Notes: generated by a model not told the origin, from the letters alone. 64,000 nt of DNA from Caulifigura coniformis (GCF_007745175.1 NZ_CP036271.1:5530314-5594313), one strand, 5' to 3'. Shown: positions 26,799 to 36,492, numbered from the stretch's first letter. Numbers and translations are program-made.

Positions 26799-27857
26799 AT
26801 GTCTGATTTACGCCCCCGTTTCTCGAGACCCCGTCCCGGTCCGCCGTTCAACCACCACCGTCCGTTCACCCGGCGACTCTCTGCATTCACGCTCATTGAG
26901 CTGCTCGTGGTGATCGCCATCATCGCGATTCTCGTGGCGCTGCTCCTTCCGGCCGTGCAGCAGGCCCGAGAGGCGGCCCGGCGAATGAGCTGCCGCAACA
27001 ACCTGAAGCAGCTTGGACTGGCGCTTCACAACTATCACGATTCTCTCGGCACACTTCCGTTCGGCTATCTGGTTGCTCCCTGGCCCGGTGATCCCGTCGG
27101 AGTGCCCGCTGCTCACTATCGCTGGTCCGTTCTCGCGCACCTCACTCCCTATCTCGACCAGTCGAACATCTACAACTCGATCGACTTCTCATATCCGATG
27201 ATCGGTGGGCCCGGTTACAACCCGCCCTATTCCGTCTTTCCGGTCAACCGTGCGGCCGTGGCGACAGTCGTCCCACTGTTTCTTTGTCCCAGCGACCATG
27301 GCCGCAAGTTGCTCGAGGCCTGGGCTCCGACGAACTACGTCTCGTCGACCGGATCGGGATCAAACGGGGGATACGCGGACAACTCGGACGGCGCCTTTTT
27401 CGTGAACTCGCAGGTCCGGTTCCGTGACTTCACCGACGGTCTCAGCAATACCGCCGTCATGTCCGAAAGCACTCTCGGCGAGGGAACTGCGAATCCAACG
27501 AGTGGGCCGGTGAATCCGCAGCGGGTCTACATCAGCATTCCGACCGGCACGGAGCTTTCGGACGCGGCGTGCAACAATGCCACCGCCACGGCGTTCAGCA
27601 CGACCCGGGGCCGCGCCTGGGCGGACGGAGCGATTCCGTACGGGCTGTACAACCACTACTACGGCCCCAACGACGCGCGACCCGACTGTATCCGGCATAG
27701 TAATCCCGGCTGGAAGGCCGCTCGCAGCATGCACGCCGGAGGGGCGAACGTCCTGCTGGGTGACGGCTCCTGCCGCTTTGTCAGCAATTCTGTCGACCTT
27801 TCGCTGTGGCGAGGGCTGTCGACGCGGTCGGGCAATGAGGTGATTGGAGAGTTCTGA
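26799..27857 (+). CDS. DUF1559 family protein with prepilin-type N-terminus
   Basis: From the ATG at 26,799 the protein has 352 residues. A 28-residue basic leader precedes [20 protein letters not shown], the prepilin-type segment, here with Ala rather than Gly before the Phe, which prepilin peptidases tolerate less well. AAGLS-type DUF1559 hallmarks follow: [39 protein letters not shown] and the end [18 protein letters not shown]. An in-frame extension to 26,559 would bury the leader and is rejected. It may be expressed with the His-rich gene upstream. It resembles the protein at 24,669 in plan but differs clearly in sequence. Confidence 0.93.
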   Translation: MSDLRPRFSRPRPGPPFNHHRPFTRRLSAFTLIELLVVIAIIAILVALLLPAVQQAREAARRMSCRNNLKQLGLALHNYHDSLGTLPFGYLVAPWPGDPVGVPAAHYRWSVLAHLTPYLDQSNIYNSIDFSYPMIGGPGYNPPYSVFPVNRAAVATVVPLFLCPSDHGRKLLEAWAPTNYVSSTGSGSNGGYADNSDGAFFVNSQVRFRDFTDGLSNTAVMSESTLGEGTANPTSGPVNPQRVYISIPTGTELSDAACNNATATAFSTTRGRAWADGAIPYGLYNHYYGPNDARPDCIRHSNPGWKAARSMHAGGANVLLGDGSCRFVSNSVDLSLWRGLSTRSGNEVIGEF

Positions 27858-28053
27858 GATCGCGGCGATCAAACGTGAGAGCCTGTTCCGGTGAGGCGGC
27901 CGCTCCGGGACTGGCTTTCACGCCTTCGATCAATGGCGACGGACGGAGACACGAATTCTGCTTCGCCTGCGCCGATCGCTCTCGAAATGGCTAGGATGCG
28001 ATTCGGCGAGCAATCGCCGGTTCTGTTCCGGGCCGACATGAAAGACAGGTGTC

Positions 28054-28374
28054 GTGCGACAGCCACAACCGCTTCTGGCATTTCAGCCCCAGTTCCCGGT
28101 CTACCTGCTCGGCAGAAACGGGCGGCCCCTTGTTTCCATGCACGCCGACGGCAAGGCGGCCATTGGCTATTCGAGCCGCGAGCTCGCCTGCGAGGCGGGA
28201 GAACTGCTGCTACAGGAGGGGGCGACTCAAATCGGTGTCCTCAGCGTCTCCACGGCGGACCGCTTCCAGCAGGTCATTGCCCAGCTCGCCCGCCACGACG
28301 TCCGGTATCTCCTGTGGGACCATGTCGGCGAGGAAGCCGGGAGCAGGGTGATTGACCTCAAACCGCCCGAATGA
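28054..28374 (+). CDS. Hypothetical small protein
   Basis: This 106-residue frame starts at a GTG (28,054). It has an alternating hydrophobic pattern suggesting a small alpha/beta fold: FPVYLLGRNGRPLVSMHADGK, then a helix SRELACEAGELLLQEGA, then QIGVLSVSTADRFQQVIAQLARHDVRYLLWD. I do not recognise a family. It ends two bases before the stop of the convergent DUF188 gene, which is typical packing for a real gene, and base usage by codon position fits coding. The start is weakly supported. Confidence 0.55.
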   Translation: MRQPQPLLAFQPQFPVYLLGRNGRPLVSMHADGKAAIGYSSRELACEAGELLLQEGATQIGVLSVSTADRFQQVIAQLARHDVRYLLWDHVGEEAGSRVIDLKPPE

Positions 28375-28376
28375 AG

Positions 28377-28838
28377 TCACGCGCCGCGCGACTTCCTGCT
28401 CGCCGCCAGCCAGCGATCGAGCTGATTCGCAAACGCCTGGCGATCCCGCGGAGTGAAGTTGGACGGCCCACGGACGATCTGTCCGGCGCCCCGCATCTCG
28501 TCCATGAGGTTGCGCATGGCGAGCCGTTCCCCCATATTCGCTTCCGTGTAGAGCGTTCCCCGCGGATCAATCACAGTCGCTCCTTTGGCGACGGCATCGG
28601 CTGCGAGAGGAATGTCGGCCGTAATCACGAGATCTCCGGCCGACAGCAGTTCGACGATCCGCCGATCCGCCACGTTCATGCCGCCCGGCACGAGGAGGCT
28701 GTCGAGCCAGGGAGAGTTGGGGACGCGCTGAATCTGGTTCGCGACGAAGGTCGTCCGCGTCTCGGTTCGAACGGCGGCCTTCAGAAGAAGTTCCCTGACT
28801 GCGGCCGGACATGCGTCCGCATCGACCCAGATCTGCAC
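28377..28838 (-). CDS. YaiI/YqxD family protein (DUF188)
   Basis: The 153-residue protein matches the UPF0178 family: it opens IWVDADACPAAVRE, with the invariant DADACP motif, and has VITADIPLAADAVAKGATVIDPRG and MRNLMDEMRGAGQ. The fold is related to PIN-like nucleases and the conserved acidic residues suggest metal binding, but no biochemical role is firmly established for the family. It is convergent with the small gene at 28,054, with only two bases between the stops. Confidence 0.92.
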   Translation of the reverse strand: MQIWVDADACPAAVRELLLKAAVRTETRTTFVANQIQRVPNSPWLDSLLVPGGMNVADRRIVELLSAGDLVITADIPLAADAVAKGATVIDPRGTLYTEANMGERLAMRNLMDEMRGAGQIVRGPSNFTPRDRQAFANQLDRWLAASRKSRGA

Positions 28839-29077
28839 GTTGGCTCCTGTCGGTTTGACGAGGGAGTGTAGTCACGGTCGAGGCCGTGTGCGTCTTTTCC
28901 GCGTTGAGGAATTGAGTCGGCGCCGAACTCGTTCTTTGCGCAGCGTCTGCATTTTCTTCACAACCGGATCACAGACTTGATGAGGATGGCGAACCCTTTT
29001 CCGGTGACTTGGGCTGGTGGTGGGGCGGTGGGTATAGTCGGGCCGTCGTTGCCCGATGGCTTGAGGAGGACGATTCG

Positions 29078-29995
29078 ATGCGATGTCGCTTACTGGTGTC
29101 AGGGCTACTGGGCTGTTTTCTCAGCCTGCCGCTCGTCGCCGCGGAACCCGATGCTGCCGCACTGGCGAAGATCGTCGCCGAATCTGTCGACCACTTCGGC
29201 AAGGCGGTCGAGAAGGGCAACCCTGCGGCGGTCGGCGCACTTTTCACCAAAGAGGCGGAGTACGTCGACAGCGACGGAGTCGTCTTCCACGGTCGCGCGG
29301 CCATTGAGGCAGAGTTCGCGGCGCACTTCGCGGCAAGGCCCCGGGGAAAGGTGGCGGTCGAAGTCATTTCCATTCGCCCTATCGCCGACTCCGTGCTTGT
29401 CGAGGAAGGAGTGTCGACGTTCACTCCTGAGACCGCCGGGGCGGTGACGCATACGAGGTACGTCGCCACTCACGCCCGGCAGGCCGATGGCAGCTGGCAA
29501 ATGGCCAGCATTCGTGAGATCGCTTCCGGAATCGCATCTCCGCACGAACGGTTGAAAACGCTGGCGTGGCTGGTCGGCCGGTGGCGTCAGGAATCGGATG
29601 GTTCGATCGTCGATACCGAGTGGGAGTGGTCCGAGGATGGCAACTTCCTCGTCAGCCAGTTTTCGTCGACGCAGTCGACCGGAGAAGTTTTGAAGGGGAG
29701 CCATCGCATCGGCTGGGATGCTGAGCGCGGCCAGTTCCGTTCCTGGGTCTTCAGCGCCGATGGAGGGGCGGCCGACGGCTGGTGGACGATTGATGCCGAC
29801 AGGTCTTCGGTAGGGCTGAATGGAGTCACCGGCGACGGCGCCCGGATGGCGGTCACCGTGAGTTACCAGCTGGACGGCAAGGACGCGATGGTCGTTTCGC
29901 AGGTCAATCGCACAGCCGGCGGGGTGGCGCTGCCGGGCTTTACCAATCGCGTGGTGCGGCAGCCTCCTGCGCCGAAACGAGTCACCACGCGTTGA
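29078..29995 (+). CDS. Secreted NTF2-like (SnoaL/DUF4440-type) protein
   Basis: Starting at the ATG at 29,078, which has GAGGAGGA 8 bases upstream, the product has 305 residues with a clear signal peptide (CRLLVSGLLGCFLSLPLVAA). Residues about 25-150 form an NTF2-like domain of the SnoaL/DUF4440 type (VDHFGKAVEKGNPAAVGALFTKEAEYVD is a helix followed by the F-T-xx-A/G-x-Y pattern). Residues about 165-290 (LVGRWRQES ... GWDAERGQFRSWVF) look like a second, lipocalin-like beta domain. Both are small-molecule binding or catalytic folds; the ligand is unknown. Nothing in the surroundings helps. Confidence 0.8.
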   Translation: MRCRLLVSGLLGCFLSLPLVAAEPDAAALAKIVAESVDHFGKAVEKGNPAAVGALFTKEAEYVDSDGVVFHGRAAIEAEFAAHFAARPRGKVAVEVISIRPIADSVLVEEGVSTFTPETAGAVTHTRYVATHARQADGSWQMASIREIASGIASPHERLKTLAWLVGRWRQESDGSIVDTEWEWSEDGNFLVSQFSSTQSTGEVLKGSHRIGWDAERGQFRSWVFSADGGAADGWWTIDADRSSVGLNGVTGDGARMAVTVSYQLDGKDAMVVSQVNRTAGGVALPGFTNRVVRQPPAPKRVTTR

Positions 29996-30050
29996 TCTGA
30001 AGCGGCCCGCGTCGCTGTTCCTGCACACACTTCAATTCCGAGGTCTCACC

Positions 30051-32252
30051 ATGAGACGCGCCCTGCTTCACGCCGCACTCGTCGGAGTGCTTTCCTCACA
30101 ACTTCTCGTTGGCCCAGCCTTCGGCCGCGGGTTCGGTGGAGGGGGCTTTGGCGGAGGCGGAGGCGGAGGCGGCGGCTTCCGCGGCGGCGGAGGAGGCTTC
30201 GGCGGTGGGGGAGGTTTCGGCGGGGGCGGTTTCCATGGCGGCGGTGGCATGTCGGGCGGCGGGTTTCGACCGTCTCCCTCGCCGGTCGCACGACCTTCAA
30301 TGCCGAGCGGCGGCGGTGGGGGCATCAATCGCCCGGGGGGCGGCTTCGGCGGCGGGAGCCAATTGGGCGGCGGAGGCCGTGGAGGGCTTGGCGGCGGCGG
30401 GCTTGGAGGCGGCGGAATCCGGCCCAATGCCGTGCACATGCCGGGAGAAGGCGGAGGCGGCCTGCAGATTGGCGGTCGGCCGCAGATTCAGCCGGGTGGC
30501 GGAATCACGCGGCCTGACCTGAGACCCGGCGGCGGCCTTGGACCTGGCGGCCTTGGATCGGGCGGCGGCGGAGAGCGTCTTCGTCCCAACCTGCCGGGGC
30601 AGACCGCTGGAATCGGCGGCAACCGTCCAGAGAACCTTCCCGGGATCGCAAACCGGTTGCCCGGTGCGGGGGGAGGAGCGGCGACCCTTCCGGGACTTGG
30701 GCCCGCGCGGCCCGGCAGCGGTGGAGCGGGGGAACGCCTGACGCCGGGGACACGCCCAGGGGCGGGTGGCGCCGGTGAGCGGTTCCAGCCGGGCAACAGG
30801 CCGGGGGCGGGGGGGAGCGGCACGCAGTGGACTCCTGGTCAGCGCGGGTCGATTCCTGAACGAACGAACGATCTGTCGAGTCGCTTCGATGACCATTGGG
30901 GCGACAGCGGCTGGCATCACCAGCAGTGGGAAGGTCCCAATGGCGGCGACATCAATCATGTCGGCTTCTGGGGCCCGAACGGATATTGGGGGCACACCGG
31001 AGCATGGGGGCCGAATGGCGGTCACTGGGGACATTCCACCGGTATCGGGCCGAATGGCGCCTTCGGACACACGATCGGCTGGGGCCCCAACGGCAACGTG
31101 TGGGGACATGGCGGCGCCATCGGACCCAACGGCGCCTTTGGATGGGCCGGATACGCCGGCCCGGCAGGGCATTGGTCCCGGAACTGGGGAGGCTGGTACA
31201 ACGGCTACGCACCGACCTGGGGCAATGGCCGCTGGAACTATCTGTGGGATACCTATCCCGTCGCGATGGCCTTCGGAGCGACGATGTGGGGCATCAACAC
31301 AATCAACTGGATGTTCGGCGTCGGAAGCTACTACAACCCGTACTACAGCGGAGGGGGGGCCGTCTCCTATTCGCAGCCGATCGCCGGCGACCCGACCTAT
31401 GTGGAAGCTCCGGCCGATGCGTCCGCCGATCCGAACGCGACCGCGACCAGCGACTCCGCGCCGCCTGATCCTCTGACCCAGGCGTTCGACCAGGCCCGGA
31501 CGGCGTTCTACAACGAGCAGTTTGATCAGGCGCTCACGTTGACGAACCAGGCGCTGACCAAAGCGCCCCGCGACGCGGCAATCAACGAGTTCCGGGCACT
31601 CTGCCTGTTCGCGCTGGGACAGTTCAAGGATGCCGCGGCGACGATCCACGCCGTCCTGGCTGCCGGGCCCGGAATGGACTGGACCACCATGATCAGCCTC
31701 TATTCCAACCCGGACACCTACACCACGCAGCTCCGGGCGCTGGAAGATGCCGTTCGGGAGAATCCGAACGCGGCCGACGTCCGGTTCCTGCTCGCCTATC
31801 ACTACATCACCGCCGGCCACAAGGATGATGCGGTGGCGCTGCTCGAGGAAGTCGTGAAGCTGCAGCCCCGGGATGAGCTCTCGGCCGACCTCGTGAAGAT
31901 GTATTCCCCGCCCTCCGACTCCGCGGCGCCCAAGCCGGCGGCGGACGATTCGGCCGACCAGGTGAAAGAACCTGCCTGGCCGATGGAGAAACTGGAAGGC
32001 AACTGGACGGCGCGGAATGACAGCGGCGAGTTTGCCCTCACCCTCAACAAGGACGAGAGCTTCAGCTGGACGTTCACGCGCGATGGCAAGCCGCAGGCGA
32101 TCAGCGGGGCGTATGTCGTCCGCGGCGACAACCTGGTGATGCAGCCTGATTCCGGCGGCGTCATGCTCAGCCAGATCACGCTGAAGGATGACCGCACGCT
32201 GCAGTTCGCGCCTCTCGAAGAGGGGCAGAAGCTGACATTCAAGAAATCGTGA
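30051..32252 (+). CDS. Secreted Gly-rich protein with GPNG repeats, TPRs and lipocalin-like end
   Basis: The 733-residue protein has a signal peptide (LLHAALVGVLSSQLLVGPAFG) and then about 250 residues of Gly-rich low-complexity sequence with Pro/Arg/Phe. Around residues 295-365 lie six GPNG units spaced about 10-14 residues apart, mixed with WGH/FGH. A hydrophobic segment with WNYLWDTYPVAMAFGATMWG follows. Residues about 475-615 contain tetratricopeptide-type helices (FDQALTLTNQALTKAPRD), and 640-733 a lipocalin-like strand set beginning MEKLEGNWTARNDSG. Function unknown; probably a surface or periplasmic scaffold. A strong terminator follows at 32,334. Confidence 0.75.
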   Translation: MRRALLHAALVGVLSSQLLVGPAFGRGFGGGGFGGGGGGGGGFRGGGGGFGGGGGFGGGGFHGGGGMSGGGFRPSPSPVARPSMPSGGGGGINRPGGGFGGGSQLGGGGRGGLGGGGLGGGGIRPNAVHMPGEGGGGLQIGGRPQIQPGGGITRPDLRPGGGLGPGGLGSGGGGERLRPNLPGQTAGIGGNRPENLPGIANRLPGAGGGAATLPGLGPARPGSGGAGERLTPGTRPGAGGAGERFQPGNRPGAGGSGTQWTPGQRGSIPERTNDLSSRFDDHWGDSGWHHQQWEGPNGGDINHVGFWGPNGYWGHTGAWGPNGGHWGHSTGIGPNGAFGHTIGWGPNGNVWGHGGAIGPNGAFGWAGYAGPAGHWSRNWGGWYNGYAPTWGNGRWNYLWDTYPVAMAFGATMWGINTINWMFGVGSYYNPYYSGGGAVSYSQPIAGDPTYVEAPADASADPNATATSDSAPPDPLTQAFDQARTAFYNEQFDQALTLTNQALTKAPRDAAINEFRALCLFALGQFKDAAATIHAVLAAGPGMDWTTMISLYSNPDTYTTQLRALEDAVRENPNAADVRFLLAYHYITAGHKDDAVALLEEVVKLQPRDELSADLVKMYSPPSDSAAPKPAADDSADQVKEPAWPMEKLEGNWTARNDSGEFALTLNKDESFSWTFTRDGKPQAISGAYVVRGDNLVMQPDSGGVMLSQITLKDDRTLQFAPLEEGQKLTFKKS

Positions 32253-32333
32253 ACGCGTTCGGACTCGTCCTCCGTACGCCGCAGGTGCGAGTGAAGGTCT
32301 TCCCGTTGAACCGAGCGTGTTTTCAAAGGCTCG

Positions 32334-32365
32334 CGCCCGGCCCGAGATCCGGGCCGGGCGTCTTT
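32334..32365 (+). terminator. Intrinsic terminator after the Gly-rich gene
   Basis: CGCCCGGCCCG pairs with CGGGCCGGGCG over 11 bp with a 5-base loop (AGATC), followed by TCTTTCGT. It lies about 80 bases past the stop at 32,252. Confidence 0.8.
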
Positions 32366-32532
32366 CGTGTCGGAATCGCACGAGTTCTCCCTCCGGGGAA
32401 GAATCCGATTCACTCTCTGCTCGATCGTCGGCACTGGGCAAGACGATTTCGCACGCGTTTCATGTGACCGCCGCGCCTTGTTGGAAAGACCGGCCCAGTT
32501 CCGGTCGTTAACGTTTCAGGCCGGACGGCGGT

Positions 32533-34260
32533 TTGCAGTCCGAGCCTGGGGGAGCCCGCTCGCCGGTGCGGCAGGGCCCCAGGGGGCCGGGGACAGACCT
32601 CCCGGGGGATTCACGATTGGAAACGCGGTCGGACGAGCAGCTGGCGTTGATCTTCGAGGGACTGACTGCGCGCCTGCGGTCGGGAGAACGCGTGTCGCTG
32701 GAACAGGCGGTCGCGCAGTTCCCGGACTACTCCGACGACTTGCGCGAACTCTGGACGACCCTGCTGCTGACCGAGGACCTTGCCAACGATCTCGCCAGTG
32801 TGGAGACCGTCTGTGAGGAGCCTCCGTTCGTTCGTTCGGAACTTCCGAAACGCATCGGCGACTACGAGCTTGGCCGGGAAATCGGGCGCGGAGGAATGGG
32901 GGTGGTCTTCGAGGCCCGGCAGGTCAGCCTGAACCGGCCTGTCGCCCTGAAGATGATTCTGCGGGGCGAGTTTGCCACGCCGGCGGAACGCGCCCGATTC
33001 CGAGCGGAAGCCGAATCGGCCGCCCGGCTCGAACATCCCCATATCGTGGCCGTCTACGAAGTCGGTGAGCACCAGGACCAGCCCTATTTCAGCATGCAGC
33101 TCGTGCCGGGAGCGACTCTCGCCCGCCGAATCGCCGATGGCCCGCTGCCTCCTCGCGAAGCGGCCGAACTGATGCTTCCCGTCTGCCGCGCCGTCGCACA
33201 TGCCCACCACCGCGGCATCCTGCATCGCGACCTCAAGCCGTCGAACATCCTGATCGACGCCGGCAATCGCCCGCTGGTGACCGACTTCGGTCTCGCGAAA
33301 CGTCTTGTTGCGGCCGACGAACGCGCGACGTCGCCCGCCGGTCCGATCACCCGGTCGGGGGATCTGCTGGGGACCCCCGGCTACATGGCGCCGGAGCAGG
33401 CCGCCGGCAATCGCGGAGAAGTTTCGAGGGCGACGGACGTCTACGCGCTGGGGGCGATCCTGTACGCCACGATGACCGGGCGGCCGCCGTTCCAGGCGGC
33501 GTCGCCAGTCGACACGCTGATGCTTGTTCTCGAACAGGATCCGCCTCTGCCGCGCGTGGTGAACCAGTCGGCCGATCCCGACCTGGAACTGATCGCCCTC
33601 AAGGCGCTTCAGAAGCCGGCCGATCTTCGCTACGCCACGGCCGATGCCATGGCCGACGACCTCCAGGCGTATCTGAACCACGAGGCGATTTCAGCGCGGT
33701 CCTCGCATTTTTCCCAGATCCTGTCCCGCGCGTTCCGGCCGACGCATCACGTCGCCGTTCTCGAGCACTGGGGATTGCTCTGGATGTGGCATGCGACGGT
33801 CGTCTTCGTCCTGTGCATTCTGACGAACGTCCTGCAGGTCCGCGGCGTGGAAGCCCGCTGGCCCTACGCGAGCCTGTGGACGGTCGGATTGGGGACGTGG
33901 GCTCTGATTTTCTGGAACCTTCGCCGACGGTCCGGGCCAGTGACGTTCGTGGAGCGGCAGATTGCCCACATCTGGGCGGCGAGCATGGCCGCCTCGACGA
34001 TGCTGTTCGCCGTCGAGATGCTGCTGGGGCTTCCCGTCCTCAAACTGTCGCCTGTGCTGGCGCTCATCGCCGGCAGCGTGTTCATCGCCAAGGCAGGCAT
34101 CCTGACCGGCGAGTTCTATTTCCCGGCAGCGCTGCTCTTCGCCGCCTCAGTTCCGATGGCGCTCTGGCCGAAGTACGGGCTGACCATCTTCGGCTTTGTC
34201 AGCTGGCTGACGTTCTTCTTCCCGGGCTGGAAGTTTCACCGCCAGAAACGAAGGCGTTAG
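32533..34260 (+). CDS. Membrane serine/threonine protein kinase
   Basis: The 575-residue reading starts at a TTG; later TTG or GTG codons are possible, so the N-terminus is uncertain. The kinase domain spans about 110-390: Gly loop IGRGGMGVVFEA, Lys140 in VALK, HRDLKPSN (Asp233), DFG (251-253) and APEQ. About 55 residues before it (LTARLRSGERVSLEQAVAQFPDYSDDLRELW) form the short helical lead common in planctomycete kinases. The C-terminal 160 residues have about five hydrophobic helices, so the domain is tethered by a polytopic membrane end rather than a single helix. No partner gene is adjacent except the convergent DUF1501 gene. Confidence 0.9.
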   Translation: MQSEPGGARSPVRQGPRGPGTDLPGDSRLETRSDEQLALIFEGLTARLRSGERVSLEQAVAQFPDYSDDLRELWTTLLLTEDLANDLASVETVCEEPPFVRSELPKRIGDYELGREIGRGGMGVVFEARQVSLNRPVALKMILRGEFATPAERARFRAEAESAARLEHPHIVAVYEVGEHQDQPYFSMQLVPGATLARRIADGPLPPREAAELMLPVCRAVAHAHHRGILHRDLKPSNILIDAGNRPLVTDFGLAKRLVAADERATSPAGPITRSGDLLGTPGYMAPEQAAGNRGEVSRATDVYALGAILYATMTGRPPFQAASPVDTLMLVLEQDPPLPRVVNQSADPDLELIALKALQKPADLRYATADAMADDLQAYLNHEAISARSSHFSQILSRAFRPTHHVAVLEHWGLLWMWHATVVFVLCILTNVLQVRGVEARWPYASLWTVGLGTWALIFWNLRRRSGPVTFVERQIAHIWAASMAASTMLFAVEMLLGLPVLKLSPVLALIAGSVFIAKAGILTGEFYFPAALLFAASVPMALWPKYGLTIFGFVSWLTFFFPGWKFHRQKRRR

Positions 34261-34267
34261 CGCGCCG

Positions 34268-35746
34268 TCAGGCGATCAGGTCTTCGATGACCCTGGCGGG
34301 CTCGACGCCGGTCAGCTTCTGGTCGAGCCCCTGGTGCTTGTACGTGAATCGCTCGTGGTCGAAGCCCAGGAGACGCAGCGTCGTCGCGTGGAAGTCGTGA
34401 ATGTGGACCGGATCCTTCACGATGTTGTACGAGAAATCGTCGGTCTCTCCGTAAATCTTGCCGGCGTTCGTTCCGCCGCCGGCCATCCACATCGTGAAGC
34501 AGCGTGGATGGTGATCACGGCCGTAGTTCTCTTTCGAGAGCCCCCCCTGCGAGTAGATCGTCCGGCCGAACTCGCCCCCCCAGATGATGAGCGTATCGTC
34601 GAACAGGCCGCGCTGCTTGAGGTCCTGAATCAGGGCCCAGCAGGGCTGGTCGACGTCGCGGCACTGGTCGGGCAGGCGGCCCGAGACGTTCGCGTGGGTG
34701 TCCCAGTTGTTGTGATAGACCTGGATGAAGCGGACCCCCCGTTCCACCATGCGGCGTGCGAGCAGCATCGTCTGTGCGAAGCTCCCGGGCTTCTTTGCCT
34801 CGTCACCATACAGCTGGTAGGTGGATGCCGGTTCCGAAGCGAGGTCGGTCAGCTCGGGGACGCTGCTCTGCATCCGGAAGGCAAGTTCGAACTGCTCGAT
34901 GCGGGTCTGGGTTTCGGGATCGCCGTACCGCTGGTGGGTCATTTCGTTCAGCGACTTCAGCCCGTCCAGCGTCGTCCGCCGCACGGCGGCATCGACTCCC
35001 GGCGGATTGTTGATGAACAGGATCGGGTCTCCGCCGGACCGGAACGAAACGCCGGAGTGCTTCCCCGGCAGATAACCCGACTGCCACAACCGGGCCGAGA
35101 TCGCCTGCACCTGTTCGGTGTTCGTCGGCTTGGCGACGAGCACTACGAACGTTGGCAGATTCTCGTTCATCGAGCCCAGTCCGTAAGAGGCCCAGGCTCC
35201 CAGGCAGGGGCGACCGGTAATCTGGTTGCCGGTCTGCATGTTGGTGATGGCCGGCTCGTGGTTGATCGCCTCCGTGTGCATCGAGCGGATGAACACGAGG
35301 TCGTCGACCATCTTCGAGGTGTAGGGGAGCAGTTCACTCACCCACATCCCGTTCTGGCCATGCTGGGCGAACTTGAACTTCGACGGCGCAATCGGGAACC
35401 GCTTCTGCCCCGAGGTCATCGTTGTCAGCCGCTGCCCCATCCGCACGGAATCGGGCAGGTCCTTGTCGTACCACTCCTGCATGACCGGCTTGTAGTCGTA
35501 CAGGTCGAGCTGCGACGGGCCGCCGACCATGTGCAGGTAGATGACGTGCTTTGCCTTCGGGGCGAAGTGCGGGGCGAACGGGCCGTCAACGCCGCCGGAG
35601 AGCAGGTCGGGGGCTCCGGCCGGAGTGGCGCCGAGCGAGTTCGTCCCGAGCAGCGAACTGAGTGCGGCGAAGCCGAGCGCGTTCTTGCCCTGGGTAAGGA
35701 AATAGCGGCGGGTCTGCTGCTGGAATGGGGAGGAAAACAGCGACAC
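34268..35746 (-). CDS. DUF1501 family protein
   Basis: I prefer the GTG at 35,746, which has GGAG eight bases upstream, over the in-frame ATG at 35,803; the product is then 492 residues. [17 protein letters not shown] is a twin-arginine-like segment suggesting Tat export. Family marks are [41 protein letters not shown] and [15 protein letters not shown]. It is a diverged paralogue of the protein at 11,706. It converges with the kinase gene, seven bases away. The DUF1549/DUF1553 partner seen in many planctomycetes is missing; instead, the region upstream holds duplicated non-coding DNA. Confidence 0.88.
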   Translation of the reverse strand: MSLFSSPFQQQTRRYFLTQGKNALGFAALSSLLGTNSLGATPAGAPDLLSGGVDGPFAPHFAPKAKHVIYLHMVGGPSQLDLYDYKPVMQEWYDKDLPDSVRMGQRLTTMTSGQKRFPIAPSKFKFAQHGQNGMWVSELLPYTSKMVDDLVFIRSMHTEAINHEPAITNMQTGNQITGRPCLGAWASYGLGSMNENLPTFVVLVAKPTNTEQVQAISARLWQSGYLPGKHSGVSFRSGGDPILFINNPPGVDAAVRRTTLDGLKSLNEMTHQRYGDPETQTRIEQFELAFRMQSSVPELTDLASEPASTYQLYGDEAKKPGSFAQTMLLARRMVERGVRFIQVYHNNWDTHANVSGRLPDQCRDVDQPCWALIQDLKQRGLFDDTLIIWGGEFGRTIYSQGGLSKENYGRDHHPRCFTMWMAGGGTNAGKIYGETDDFSYNIVKDPVHIHDFHATTLRLLGFDHERFTYKHQGLDQKLTGVEPARVIEDLIA

Positions 35747-35855
35747 AGCCAAACTCCAGGAAGGGTGGGGCAGAGTGACCTGGAAAGGAGGGAGTCTTTC
35801 CAATGTATGCGGCGCGTCGAGAAATCGCCACGGCGGGGCGAGGGAACCCAGGACC

Positions 35856-36075
35856 GGTCACTTTTTCAGGATGGGCCAATTCGTCGTTGGGTTGCGCCGT
35901 TGCCGCAAAATGACTTGCGGTAACGAAAGTCGACCGACCGTGAAAAAGTGACTCGCCCCGCCCCAATCCCCACCTGCCCAAGCACTTCCGAGTACCGAGT
36001 ACCGAGTACCGAGTACCGAGTACCGGGCCCCCACCCGCGCAACCGCCCCCGACATGAGGGAGGATCCTATGAACA
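35856..36075. repeat. Duplicated element, copy A (with conserved hairpin)
   Basis: The first 102 bases (35,856-35,957) align without gaps to 36,291-36,392; by hand count about 82 of 102 bases match. Inside, CGTTGCCGCA at 35,898 pairs with TGCGGTAACG ending at 35,925, ten pairs including one G-T. After a variable part with the 7-base tandem repeat, similarity returns at CCCGCGCAACC and a purine-rich box before ATGAACAC (36,069). See the finding for interpretation. Confidence 0.8.
35989..36023. repeat. Tandem repeat of CGAGTAC, five copies
   Basis: Five exact head-to-tail copies of a 7-base unit occur inside the variable part of copy A. Copy B has no counterpart, so this accounts for much of the length difference between the two. 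Copy number is likely to vary between strains (inference). Confidence 0.95.
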
Positions 36076-36290
36076 CAACCACCGTCAACCTGTCGTCACA
36101 CACCCCGGCCTGGCCGGCTCCATGTCCGCATCACCCACGCTCTTCCGATCCCTCCGCGAAACTTCCTCAGGAAAAGAGGGCGAGGAGTACAGTACCACCC
36201 ACACAACGCGCCCTCCTTGCCCCCCTCGGCCTCAAACGCCTCCGCACTGTTCCCGATCCCTGCCCGTGCCTGCGACTTCCGCGCACGGCT

Positions 36291-36492
36291 GGTCACGTTT
36301 TCAAGATGGGCCAGTTCGTCGTTGGCGTTCGTCGTTGCCGCAACATGATCTGCGGTGACGACCGACGGCCTGTTGTGAAAAAGGGACTCGCCCTGCGAGG
36401 GAACGCCGCCCGTTGCGGAGTTTCGGAGCGAAAGGACCGGGGCCGCAGTCCCGCGCGCAACCCCTCACGAAACTGTGGAGGGACCATGAACA
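36291..36492. repeat. Duplicated element, copy B (with conserved hairpin)
   Basis: This copy lies about 435 bases from copy A in the same orientation. CGTTGCCGCA at 36,333 pairs with TGCGGTGACG ending at 36,360, ten pairs including two G-T, so the pairing survives a base change relative to copy A. It ends with GGAGGGACC before ATGAACACG at 36,486, a very short frame of eight codons. Confidence 0.8.

Noticed and set aside
30297-32441. 714-codon minus-strand frame antisense to the Gly-rich gene
   Set aside because: It results from GC-rich repetitive DNA. The plus-strand product has signal peptide, TPRs and a terminator.
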